Assembly (NCBI RefSeq): GCF_030687495.1
Contig: NZ_CP117435.1
Location: 5,460,501-5,524,500 of the forward strand
Reading direction: 5' to 3'
Length of the DNA: 64,000 nt
Source of the DNA: Pseudomonas sp. FP453
GTDB taxonomy: Bacteria > Pseudomonadota > Gammaproteobacteria > Pseudomonadales > Pseudomonadaceae
Shown: positions 47,050 to 56,083 of the stretch, piece by piece
Layout: each line of letters opens with the position of its first letter
Numbering within the stretch: the stretch's first letter is position 1
Position numbers and translations under genes: made by a program
The notes under the pieces: model-generated
Databases searched by the model: none
What the model was told of the DNA's origin: nothing
What the model saw: only the letters and a program-made list of their open reading frames with translations

Positions 47050-47865
47050 TTGAAAACAAAGTCAACCATACTAAAAGCAACCATTTGCCTTGCGCTCACA
47101 TTCGCCATAAACGCTCAAGCCGAAGTTGACTACGGTTACATGTATCCGCCCATGCTGCCAAATGAACAAACTATGAACGACCTGCCTTACGCCATTCCCT
47201 GTGCGGAGGCCAAAAATCAGTATGGGGCGAAATTTTACCGTTGCACTTGGTATAGCATTCCAAGAAACATCACTCAGTGGAATGTACAACAACAGCGTAA
47301 CGTTACCTTCAGCAACCACATTAGCGGTAAATGTGTGCGAGGCACTTGCCGTGCATCCAATGGCTCAGGCATCTATGGCATGTACGGTCAGGACCTAAGC
47401 TTTAGCCTTTCAATTTACTATTACATCTATGAAAGCGAGGATGGTTATCCGATAGCCTACCGCATGGACGGCGGACCAAATAAAAAGGGGAAAGAGGTTA
47501 CTTACTCTCAAGCTCGTGCAACACTTCAAGATTTTTTGCTTGACCACGGCATTAGCAATGCGAGCGTAAAAGACTCTATTGCTGTCTACTCTCTGGATGC
47601 GAATGAAACGAGTGGCTCCGTCGATAGCGAACCACAGGTCGAAAAGACCCCCATGACAAAACCCACCAAAACGATCGAAGTAAAGGAAGCCTGGTGCAAC
47701 CCACGGGCGGACGATGACTGCACCATTAATGGTAAGAAAGTTTCCAAGGCGGAGCTCAAGCAGTACCTACCAACGGTCTATGAACTGGAAGTACTCAATG
47801 CCGGTGGGCACTGCGAATATCCGATTTGTTATGATAAAAATGATAATCCAATCGGAATAAACTAA
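47050..47865 (+). CDS. Unrecognised secreted Cys-containing protein
   Basis: 271 residues from a TTG start at 47050 (no earlier start gives a signal peptide). Signal peptide with cleavage after INAQA. The mature part has about ten Cys and many Tyr, and a Ser/Thr-Pro-Lys stretch near 195-215 that may be a linker before a short Cys-rich end (WCNPRADDDCTINGKKV). No family recognised. A terminator follows. Confidence 0.6.
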   Translation: MKTKSTILKATICLALTFAINAQAEVDYGYMYPPMLPNEQTMNDLPYAIPCAEAKNQYGAKFYRCTWYSIPRNITQWNVQQQRNVTFSNHISGKCVRGTCRASNGSGIYGMYGQDLSFSLSIYYYIYESEDGYPIAYRMDGGPNKKGKEVTYSQARATLQDFLLDHGISNASVKDSIAVYSLDANETSGSVDSEPQVEKTPMTKPTKTIEVKEAWCNPRADDDCTINGKKVSKAELKQYLPTVYELEVLNAGGHCEYPICYDKNDNPIGIN

Positions 47866-47868
47866 TAT

Positions 47869-47900
47869 CAAGGCACGGTATTTTCCGTGCCTTGTTTTTT
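47869..47900 (+). terminator. Rho-independent terminator
   Basis: CAAGGCACGG, loop TATTTT, CCGTGCCTTG, then TTTTTT. From here to 48192 I see no gene. Confidence 0.92.
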
Positions 47901-48192
47901 GTTTCACGGGTAAATACAGTGCGCATCTTCAACCTATATGACCTATAAAAAGCATCAGAAGATTTGAGCCTAAGGGCATACCGAGTAAAAGCGCATGCCC
48001 TCCCACTCTTGCTGATCAGACCTTCATCTGCCTCAGCCGTTGACTGCCCCAATCACGCTCAACCGCCTCCCGCGTCAAATCCATCATCCCCATTGCCTGA
48101 TAGTCAGCGTGAATAGCACACTGCCTACACAGTCTGAAAAACTTCAATTTGGCCTTAGGAACGTGTCACGAATCATCAAACGACTTGGTCAG

Positions 48193-51100
48193 CTAAGGTT
48201 TTGAGGTGCCTACATCGCTAGATGTCGATTCAACTGTTCTCGGCGGCATATGCAGATTCAACAGCATATGATAAAAAACGACGTCCTTACGATCCCGGCG
48301 TCGAATCTCTGTCCCTAACCATATGTGATCAGTGTCGTGCAGTGATTCGACCTCATTAGGTGCATCCACAGCGACGGTATATTTAACGTAATCCTGCTTT
48401 GTGATGAGCTCTTTATACTTTCGCACCAGTTCAGAGAAATTGCTGACGTCAGAGTACGCAACAACAAACACAGGGCTTAATGACTCATTGTCATAGCCTG
48501 CGATTTTGTCCAAGTGCTCGAAAATCACAGTTGTATCAAGCGAAAACAACCGAAATGCTTCAAAAATCGCGACCCGAGTGTTATCGCTGGCAGTCACGAA
48601 TGCGTCGATTTCGCCGGGGCCCGCACCCGACGCCGACTCACCACCGCGTTTCTGATCCCGGAAACCGACTCGTGCTTCCGCCATCCGCTTGTCAAATAGT
48701 GAGGTGAACCAATCGTTAATCGGATCTTCTTTAATAATGCGATAACTCGTCTTACCGCTTTTCGAAATTGACGGGACCTGAAGGTTACTTTTACGCAAAA
48801 CGATTTCCCCCGCTACCTCTAAAACGACTTCCTTGAGGTATACATGGGGTGGTGTATCAGGGCTAACAATATCTACGTAACTTTCAAAACTTTTGGAAAC
48901 AATCTGACCATAGTGTTTCCTCAATTGCACAATAGTTCGCTGGGAGCCTTCATTCATAAGCTGGATAAGTTCGCTCATTGAAGGGCAATCTGGTTCAGCT
49001 CTGACAAGCTCATTCAGCAAGTTTTCGATCCCAAGCTCGTCTGGCGTCAGAGAGTTGAGGTCACGATAACGACCTATTATCCTCCGAGCTGTTGAAGTCT
49101 CACCCCTGGCGATCAGAGCCTCGCAGTATGGTCGCAAGATTTCCTGCCTTGACTGCTGCTCCTGGGTAAGCCTTGCCCAGAAAGCATCAATTTCCGGGAC
49201 TTGAATAACGCGATAAGTATCAAGGATCGTTACGATCCAATATTCGCGCATCTGCTCAGGCGCGGTATCCACCAGAGTACTCAAGAAATATGTCAGCGCG
49301 CTCTGAAGACGGGTCGAGTCTTTGTCCGTTGCATAAAGTTTATAATGCCCATAAAAAAGCAGGTAGCCGTGATGAACGTGCTTAGTTTCGTCATGCAGCG
49401 CTTTCATGATCCTAATGCATTTCTGAGGATCAACTTCGCTGTAAGCGCTGGCAACGATTTGCCGCCTGAAACGCTCGCATTCCTTATAGTGCGGTCTATC
49501 GTCAGAGTGAGTGCCTCGCGACTCATGGGGGATCGGCACTTCATGCACAGCCTTCTGGAAGCCGTCAGGATCGGACGGATGAGCTTGGCAAAGTTCTAGA
49601 AGCTGCCACTTGTACTCATAACTTTGCCAAACCTTACGAGTCCGGAGAATGTGCGGATGATTTGTTTTCGCAAAACGATCCTGCGCAAGGAAGGCTTTGG
49701 CTGAATCAAGCAGCCGGGAAGCGATATCAGTAAGGCCAGAATCGCATGCTGATGTGAAGGCTTGCTCTAATCCCGTCAATCCTAGGTTCTCGTCCGCACG
49801 AGACCGGCAAATTTCGATACGTTCCCGCAATTGCTGGGCACGAGCAATTACAGGGCATTTTTCAAGCAGAACAAAGAGATGGTCCAATGGAATAGAAGGC
49901 ACACAACAGGCGACGAATTCTGCGTATAGCTCATCCCCAAAAATATTTGAATAGGTGCAAAACTGACTCCAAAGATCGTATTTTTCAGAGCTAGCTGTAT
50001 CTACAAAAATAAATAAGAACGTCTCCCGAGGGCCAAACCCATACAAGCGTACAATTTCCTCAACTCGTGCTGCTACGGTATTCATGCTTACTGAGGATGC
50101 TGTCGGTCGTCCGAGGCCCATAAGGACTTGCAGATAGTGTCGGATAGCTGAAGCGACTGCAAAAGAATGCTTACTCGTGTAAGCAAGGTTCTGCTGCCAA
50201 CGGGCACAAGTATTAGAAAGCCTCAGAAGTGGGCTGGGTCCGGTTTCTGAAATGAGCTTGAACCACGGTAGGGTGGCAAAAAACGAGCTAGGCGCAAGGC
50301 TTCCTAGCCCTCTGAGGTTCGCCGAGAACTCTGCCTCGTAGTACTCCAGCATTGATGAGCGTAACGCACGAGATACTGTGCCAGAGGGATCTATACCAGT
50401 ACTCTCCAAGCGATCTATCAACCGGAAGCCCAGTAGATACCAATAATGATGCGTAGTTTGGCGGTGAGTAGGTTCTATTTCCACGGGGCGTTCCGCGAAG
50501 GCCTGCGCCAGTTGAATTATTTGTTGATGGCTCAAGGCATCTAGTAGGTTGATCAAAAAGCGATATTCAAAGGATTTGGAAAAATCAGAGGATTGCCAAT
50601 TGCACTGTTCACCCAAGAAGCCAAGAACGGATAATATGCGCCCAGTGAGATCCGGTGCACTTTCGATTGTTTGAACATACTGATGGCATACAAGCTGCTG
50701 ATACCCGCCCTCCAAATTCTTGATATACGTTGCATTACCATCTCTTGAGAACCCGAAAATCTGCCTTGTGAGATAGTAGAAAGCCACATCGCATGTTGCA
50801 GAATTAGCCAAAAGCAGTATCAGGTAATTCGATCGTTCATACTCAGGCAACAAGATGAACAAAATGTACTTGAGGATCGGCCGACTTTCCGCCAACTCCA
50901 TCACCGACTCAGCTAGTCCAGAAGAAGTGAGCTGCTGACCATCTATGCGAATACTGGCTTCTACAGCACTCGAAATTAGCCAAGTATAGAAAAGATCTGC
51001 TTGTCTCCGCATGCCGAATCCATTTCGATCTAAAACGAATTCAAGATTGGTTGAGGCGTCCTCGCTGAGATGAGGGTATTCGGTATGTAGGGAAGCCAGC

Positions 51101-52008
51101 GTAGGCTTCGGAAGCTCTTCACTTCGATGAGAGGAGGTTCTGTTTCCGTCAGCATCAATGACGATATCCTCGTGATAACTCATCGGCCGGATAATGCCTG
51201 AAAAACCATCCTGGTTGATTGATTGCCTTTTGAAAGTTACAAAATTTGATGCAAGTGTTACGTCAGTAGCCAAGAAGTTTACTAGCTGCTCATTGAATTC
51301 TGCGCGCGTTGAGTGTTCCATATTATCGAACAGCACTGGCATGGCCCATTCACAGTTAACGCGAGCGCACATGATCCATTCGGAAAACGTTTCCTCGGGG
51401 CCTAACTTTCTACGCAGTGTTTCCCATAAATGGGTACTGATCAACGAGCTGAAATGTTGATTGCCTGGAGGCAAACTGAATACCCCTCCTTCAAGGTGCA
51501 ATTCTGGCAGCAGCTGTTCTGCCCTCAGATGCTCACCAAACTCCGCTGCTAGCAACGGTCTCAACTCGACCTCTGGACAGACGTAATGCGGCTGGATACA
51601 TCCATTTCGACCGAAGCAGATGTCTCTTAGGTACTCAATAGCTTGAACCAGCGGAAACAAACTTGGATCAACCTTTTCCGGCTCTCTCACCCTGTCGTAG
51701 TAAGTGGTGCACCATCCAGCATAAAATGCTACCAGCCCATATTCTTCGAGTACTGAGAGGGGAAACTCCGTACATACGACAGGGATTCCAGATGATCGGG
51801 GCCATAATTGCTTACCAGATAGAACAGCTTCTACCGTCTCCCTATCCAGTTTCGGGGTCGCGAGTTTCGCGTTCACGAGGAAAACTGACAGTGCCTTAGC
51901 GTGAGTTTGATCCTCATAGGAATGAACCTCCTCTAGGCCCCGATCTCTCGTCACATATGCAGCAAGTAATGATTTTAAGTGCCGCCAGTTTTCCGAGTAA
52001 TTGCGCAT
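48193..52008 (-). CDS. Unrecognised 1271-residue helical protein with a degenerate nuclease-like C-terminus
   Basis: Continuous frame, ATG at 52008 without a clear ribosome site. About residues 1-1050 look like an alpha-helical solenoid: Leu-rich helices with many aromatic pairs, no membrane segment and no Walker A motif. The C-terminal ~200 residues look alpha-beta: GPGEIDAFV with E1134-D1135, then FEAF with E1150, then HLDKIAGYD and VFVVAYSD. This order resembles a PD-(D/E)xK fold where ExK has become EAF. It lies 446 nt beyond the SIR2-HerA pair on the same strand inside the island, so a defence role is a reasonable inference. Function unknown. Confidence 0.75.
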   Translation of the reverse strand: MRNYSENWRHLKSLLAAYVTRDRGLEEVHSYEDQTHAKALSVFLVNAKLATPKLDRETVEAVLSGKQLWPRSSGIPVVCTEFPLSVLEEYGLVAFYAGWCTTYYDRVREPEKVDPSLFPLVQAIEYLRDICFGRNGCIQPHYVCPEVELRPLLAAEFGEHLRAEQLLPELHLEGGVFSLPPGNQHFSSLISTHLWETLRRKLGPEETFSEWIMCARVNCEWAMPVLFDNMEHSTRAEFNEQLVNFLATDVTLASNFVTFKRQSINQDGFSGIIRPMSYHEDIVIDADGNRTSSHRSEELPKPTLASLHTEYPHLSEDASTNLEFVLDRNGFGMRRQADLFYTWLISSAVEASIRIDGQQLTSSGLAESVMELAESRPILKYILFILLPEYERSNYLILLLANSATCDVAFYYLTRQIFGFSRDGNATYIKNLEGGYQQLVCHQYVQTIESAPDLTGRILSVLGFLGEQCNWQSSDFSKSFEYRFLINLLDALSHQQIIQLAQAFAERPVEIEPTHRQTTHHYWYLLGFRLIDRLESTGIDPSGTVSRALRSSMLEYYEAEFSANLRGLGSLAPSSFFATLPWFKLISETGPSPLLRLSNTCARWQQNLAYTSKHSFAVASAIRHYLQVLMGLGRPTASSVSMNTVAARVEEIVRLYGFGPRETFLFIFVDTASSEKYDLWSQFCTYSNIFGDELYAEFVACCVPSIPLDHLFVLLEKCPVIARAQQLRERIEICRSRADENLGLTGLEQAFTSACDSGLTDIASRLLDSAKAFLAQDRFAKTNHPHILRTRKVWQSYEYKWQLLELCQAHPSDPDGFQKAVHEVPIPHESRGTHSDDRPHYKECERFRRQIVASAYSEVDPQKCIRIMKALHDETKHVHHGYLLFYGHYKLYATDKDSTRLQSALTYFLSTLVDTAPEQMREYWIVTILDTYRVIQVPEIDAFWARLTQEQQSRQEILRPYCEALIARGETSTARRIIGRYRDLNSLTPDELGIENLLNELVRAEPDCPSMSELIQLMNEGSQRTIVQLRKHYGQIVSKSFESYVDIVSPDTPPHVYLKEVVLEVAGEIVLRKSNLQVPSISKSGKTSYRIIKEDPINDWFTSLFDKRMAEARVGFRDQKRGGESASGAGPGEIDAFVTASDNTRVAIFEAFRLFSLDTTVIFEHLDKIAGYDNESLSPVFVVAYSDVSNFSELVRKYKELITKQDYVKYTVAVDAPNEVESLHDTDHIWLGTEIRRRDRKDVVFYHMLLNLHMPPRTVESTSSDVGTSKP

Positions 52009-52139
52009 GAGGTTCGCCGATCCGTCGCAGAGAGTTGATGATGGAGAGTGAAATACGGAACATTATGATGTTGAATGGCCGAAAAATTGTACAAGGTTGT
52101 ATTTGTTAGATAAGTACTTTCGTCCGGAGAGGAGGACGG

Positions 52140-52200
52140 CCTCCGCCTGCGCAGAAAGCCAATAATTTGTTCTTCACTGAGACGCATATCCAATCTCCTT
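52140..52200 (-). mobile_element. Remnant of an IS3-type orfA start
   Basis: On the minus strand AAGGAG (52195-52200) precedes ATG (52187) and MRLSEEQIIGFLR, the usual opening of IS3-family OrfA proteins, then loses frame. The rest of the gap 52009-52454 holds only short unsupported frames (one of 70 residues at 52174-52386). It marks an old insertion between the 1271-residue gene and herA. Confidence 0.45.
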
Positions 52201-52454
52201 GCTGATGGGATTGGAGCCCAAAGCGGCGTGCGACTCAAACATGAGGAAACGTCGGAGGACGAAGAGTAACCTAAGAGTTGCCGTCTGCCCGCACACTTCA
52301 ATAAGGCCACCTGCGCTGACCTTAAAAGCCAGCAGCGCCCTGGCATCGTTGGCTAACATCCGGCGCGTGATGAACTCTAGTCCCATGAGCCTTCATACGA
52401 AGCGGCCATAAGCCGCTCAATATTGCCCATCAGCCATGGAAGCCTGCAAAGCAA

Positions 52455-54188
52455 TTACTGGATGTTTTGCTTCCGCCAGTTATCTACCGCAATCGACAGT
52501 CGCCTGTCTTTGACCGGTTTTTGCCACTCATCCCAGAAATTGACCGTGCCGCTATTCGGTTTGTTTATAGGTTCATCGATCCTAATTCTGCTTGGCAGCA
52601 AGCTCGCATCGCCAACAACCAAGGCCTCGCCTGTATCGAGAGTCGGCAGTATATCGCTGAACCCACCGAGGCTATCGGGAAGAAGTCTCTTAATAACGCC
52701 CTGATCCTCGGCGTTGGTCAGCCGCATAGATACAAAGTTGCTGCATTGGCTGAGCATCGTCTTATTCACCTCGGACGGACGCTGGCTTATCACGACAAGG
52801 CTGACACCGTACTTACGACCTTCCTTGGCGATGCGCTCGAAAATATCCAGGGAGATATCGTCGGCGGACTCCGCCATGTTTCGCTGAGGCATGTAGAGAT
52901 GCGCTTCGTCACATAGAAGCGCAATCGGGTGACGCAGCTCGGATGGTGTCCATTGCTGGACGGAAAAAGTAACCCGAGCAACAAGGGAAACTATTAGCGG
53001 GAGAACATCTGATGGGACTTCAGAGAAGTTGATGATCTTGATACCGGCTTTACCATTTTCTCCAGAGCTTCCCAGCACGGCAGTAGTAAACTTTTCAAGC
53101 CACGTAAAATCCAGAACGTCTCCACCACCATTGAACATAAAGCCAAGGCGTCTATCGGAAATTTTATTCTCAAGACGTGAAATCATCCGGGCGAGCTTTC
53201 CAAAAAAATCACCCTGCTTTTCTTTACCTACTGATGCCCCCGGAACCATCTCCACGTTGATCTCGTTCAGCCTGCCCATCAAAACATCCAGATCGAACGG
53301 AACCGGGCTGTCTACGGTGAAGTGCTTCAAAATTTCCTTCTGGTCGCCATCCTCCAGGTATTTTCTTTTTGCCTGGTTGATTTCGCGGGACATGATCATG
53401 GCCTGGTTCGGCGCGTTTTGGTCGCTCCGATCAACAAACATTGCCACGAGTGCTTCATACGAGAGCAGCCAGTAAGGCAGGTAAAGCACACCATCATCAA
53501 TGGTGCGTTTTGCCTCAACATCTGCGGGACCGGCCACCTTAAAGTGCTGAATGCCTTGGCCTACCAATGGCGAGTATTCACCATGAAGATCAAAAACAAT
53601 TGCGTTAGCCGTGGAGAGCCCCGCCATCTGCTCAATGATCTTGGCTGTTGTCCAGGATTTACCTGATCCGGTACTACCGCCGATGAAGGCGTGGCGCTGG
53701 AAAAACTTGTTACCGTTGAGATAGGCAACGGCGTGTTCGTCCAGAGTGTATTTGCCCAGTGTCAGGGCATTGCCATCTGCTGAGACGCTTGAGAGAGTCC
53801 GCATAAAGCCGGTAAGGTTTTCGCCCTCTAGCGAAAAGCAATTCGCGTCAATTTCTGGAACGCTTTCCAGAGTGCGGCGAAAGACGTTTTCTCTTTCTCC
53901 ATCACGATCCAGCATAGTGCCAATCAGAGCGATTTTGCACAGGTTTAGTTCTGAGGTCTGCTCGCTGATGCCATCATTGGCAATGCCATCGATGCCACGC
54001 TTGCGGGTCACCTGGGTGATGAGGCCGATGAGATGCTGCCCAGGCCTGCTACTTTGGAGCACGGCCAAGTGGTTGACTTGCAACCTCTTGAGTTGCTCGA
54101 TATTTTCCACGTCCACGATAACGTTTGTCGTATCAACGGAGGCCACCTTTCCAAGCGCGTCTTCATCCCTAAAAATAAATATCGGCAT
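52455..54188 (-). CDS. HerA-type hexameric ATPase of a SIR2-HerA defence system
   Basis: 577 residues. An N-terminal barrel (HAS-like, about 1-150), then the HerA/FtsK-like ATPase: Walker A GSTGSGKS at 171-178, VFDLHGEYSPL at 198-208, Walker B LLCDEAH with D427 and E428, and SLVVISQRPSEV. HerA proteins form hexameric rings that move along DNA. Paired with SIR2 they build a large complex that degrades NAD and acts on DNA during phage infection. It starts 9 nt after the SIR2 stop, so they are one operon. Confidence 0.9.
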   Translation of the reverse strand: MPIFIFRDEDALGKVASVDTTNVIVDVENIEQLKRLQVNHLAVLQSSRPGQHLIGLITQVTRKRGIDGIANDGISEQTSELNLCKIALIGTMLDRDGERENVFRRTLESVPEIDANCFSLEGENLTGFMRTLSSVSADGNALTLGKYTLDEHAVAYLNGNKFFQRHAFIGGSTGSGKSWTTAKIIEQMAGLSTANAIVFDLHGEYSPLVGQGIQHFKVAGPADVEAKRTIDDGVLYLPYWLLSYEALVAMFVDRSDQNAPNQAMIMSREINQAKRKYLEDGDQKEILKHFTVDSPVPFDLDVLMGRLNEINVEMVPGASVGKEKQGDFFGKLARMISRLENKISDRRLGFMFNGGGDVLDFTWLEKFTTAVLGSSGENGKAGIKIINFSEVPSDVLPLIVSLVARVTFSVQQWTPSELRHPIALLCDEAHLYMPQRNMAESADDISLDIFERIAKEGRKYGVSLVVISQRPSEVNKTMLSQCSNFVSMRLTNAEDQGVIKRLLPDSLGGFSDILPTLDTGEALVVGDASLLPSRIRIDEPINKPNSGTVNFWDEWQKPVKDRRLSIAVDNWRKQNIQ

Positions 54189-54197
54189 CTCTTCTTC

Positions 54198-55247
54198 CTA
54201 CATGATGAGTGACAGGTAACCCTCAAGACTCCATATGTTTTTTTCAACGGTCACTGGGGTCTTATCCAAAGAGGAGTAGACGACGGACTGGTCATCTGTT
54301 CCTCCCCGCTCAATTGCTAGGTAGTTCTGCGCCTTGCCGTCAGTAATTAGCTTCCTGGCCGCATCTGAAAGCGCATAGGTAATAATCGTGATCGGGGTAG
54401 TCTGACGCTGACATCTCGCCATGAGTTTCGGCTGAATATGCTCGTCATTGAAGCCGTAACCAATGCACAGGTAAGAGTTCGCCGCAGTGATCGCTTGGTC
54501 AGCATTATTGATGATTGAGCGGTATGGCTCTAAATGCGTCGTTTGATATTTCTGAGTGCCCGGAGTCACGATTTCCGGCTTGTAATTGACAGGTATCTCT
54601 TGAATATTCGAAACGGCCACAATGTCTTCAAGCGGCGATTTAAACCAATCCAACGAGCCGTGAACCTTCCAGATATTGACTCTGCGGGCAGAATTTATCT
54701 CATTCGGCGCGGCCAGTTGCCGGAAAAACCCGTGCGTAAACCCCGTGTAATGATGAATCCGCTCCTGATCGCAGGCATATTCGGCAAGCCGGTCATAATT
54801 CGTAGTAACAATGTTTAATTTGGTGAGGCTGCTTTTGAACATGTGGCGCAGCAGTCGGCTCAGCGGGAACATCGCCTGGTTTTGAAGGCTTTCATTAAAA
54901 ATGTGAATGTCTTCAGCGTTGATGAGCGCCCAGGTTGCTTTGATAATTCTGGAAGTTAACTCGTCTGTAACAGCCACCTGGTGCAGCGCCGACTCCAGAT
55001 CAACGCCAGCATCTAAGACTTGGCAGAATTTCCCCCAGGCATATGTCTCGCCAGCGGATAATCCTGAAATGTCGGTATTTGCGACCAGGTACTTCGCAAG
55101 CGCCCACATGCCAGACATGCCATGGGCAGCAGATGCACCGCTGCCCAGGATGATAAGGGGAGCCTTGTTGTAATAGTCCTGCGCTTGTTTTTCAAAATTC
55201 AGGTCTGACAAAATTCTATCCTTGCCGTTTGTGTCGATCCGAAACAA
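54198..55247 (-). CDS. SIR2-domain NADase of a SIR2-HerA defence system
   Basis: 349 residues. SIR2 motifs: LGSGASAAHGMSGMWALA about 34-51, VTTNYDRLAEYA with Asn150, WKVHGSLDW with His196 (catalytic), and CIGYGFNDEHI. Defence SIR2 proteins hydrolyse NAD+ and starve the infected cell. The adjacent HerA gene identifies the known SIR2-HerA system. It lies 93 nt downstream of the restriction gene and may share its transcript. Confidence 0.9.
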   Translation of the reverse strand: MFRIDTNGKDRILSDLNFEKQAQDYYNKAPLIILGSGASAAHGMSGMWALAKYLVANTDISGLSAGETYAWGKFCQVLDAGVDLESALHQVAVTDELTSRIIKATWALINAEDIHIFNESLQNQAMFPLSRLLRHMFKSSLTKLNIVTTNYDRLAEYACDQERIHHYTGFTHGFFRQLAAPNEINSARRVNIWKVHGSLDWFKSPLEDIVAVSNIQEIPVNYKPEIVTPGTQKYQTTHLEPYRSIINNADQAITAANSYLCIGYGFNDEHIQPKLMARCQRQTTPITIITYALSDAARKLITDGKAQNYLAIERGGTDDQSVVYSSLDKTPVTVEKNIWSLEGYLSLIM

Positions 55248-55340
55248 ATACGCTTGGCGGCCTATCAGCCCAGGCTCAATACCCTTGGAATCACCATACA
55301 GAATCCTGAAGTCAATTAGGATTACGGTCGGTACTCAACA

Positions 55341-56081
55341 TTACTCCATCTGCGCCGCCACGGTGGCGACATGCCCCGCCAGACTGGTCACAAAGGTTTT
55401 TAAGCTGGTCAGATCCGAAAGAGACCCGTGCACTCCTGAGCCCACAGCGTCACGCGGCGAGGCGATCAGAGAGGCGGCAGAATAGAGCTGCTCCTGCATG
55501 AGCCGCTGGCACAAAATGTCGTATCTGCTTAAATAGGATGCCCCGTTAAACTCCTTGAATGTCGGAAAATGAGGCGACCTGTCACGAACGGGTTTACGCG
55601 AACCAGGGGCATCTTCGACCACCATCAGCCAGCCAATGAAAGGCCGTGGTTGCTTACCAAACGCGCCTTCGCGGTAGGCAGTCCACAGGCAGTGTGCAGT
55701 ACCGATGGCCTCTTCTGTCCTGTTGTTGAAGTTGTTCCCGAAAGACGGCCCCACCTGGCTCTTGAGCTCAATGGCGGCAATCAGCTGGCCCTTGTGCATG
55801 ACGATAATGTCCCAGAGTTTAGTGGGCCTGAAGTAACCCGGAAGCGTCAGGGCAACCTTTTGCTGATGAATCTGCGCGTGGGCCAAGCCGTTTTTCTTTA
55901 CGATCTCTGTGATGAGATCGATAAAGCCATCCATATTCTTGCCGCCGGTTACACCGGCACGCTCTCCTTGATCCGCTTTGCCGGATTCCATTTGCTTTGT
56001 CTTCGCATCTACCCTGCTTTGCCAGAAAGCTTTTATAGCGTCAGGAGTTTTACTCTCATAATCAACAAGGTCTAGCGGCAC
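55341..56081 (-). CDS. Type II restriction endonuclease, PaeR7I/XhoI-like (CTCGAG)
   Basis: 246 residues from a GTG at 56081 that directly follows the methylase stop, with GGAG ahead. The frame stays open to 56114 but that part overlaps the methylase. [21 protein letters not shown] and [13 protein letters not shown] resemble PaeR7I. PD-(D/E)xK residues: D91 (KLWDIIV), E105 and K107 ([16 protein letters not shown]). PaeR7I cuts CTCGAG; the target here is inferred from that likeness. Confidence 0.88.
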   Translation of the reverse strand: MPLDLVDYESKTPDAIKAFWQSRVDAKTKQMESGKADQGERAGVTGGKNMDGFIDLITEIVKKNGLAHAQIHQQKVALTLPGYFRPTKLWDIIVMHKGQLIAAIELKSQVGPSFGNNFNNRTEEAIGTAHCLWTAYREGAFGKQPRPFIGWLMVVEDAPGSRKPVRDRSPHFPTFKEFNGASYLSRYDILCQRLMQEQLYSAASLIASPRDAVGSGVHGSLSDLTSLKTFVTSLAGHVATVAAQME

Positions 56082-56083
56082 AG

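Noticed and set aside
48193..52008. STAND/NLR-type ATPase in the 1271-residue protein
   Set aside because: No Walker A motif: the only GK(S/T)-like spot (SKSGKTSY) lacks the glycine pattern and is near the C-terminal domain.
51975..52346. 123-codon minus-strand frame between the 1271-residue gene and herA
   Set aside because: Low-complexity mixture; only the internal IS3-like start (52187) is meaningful.
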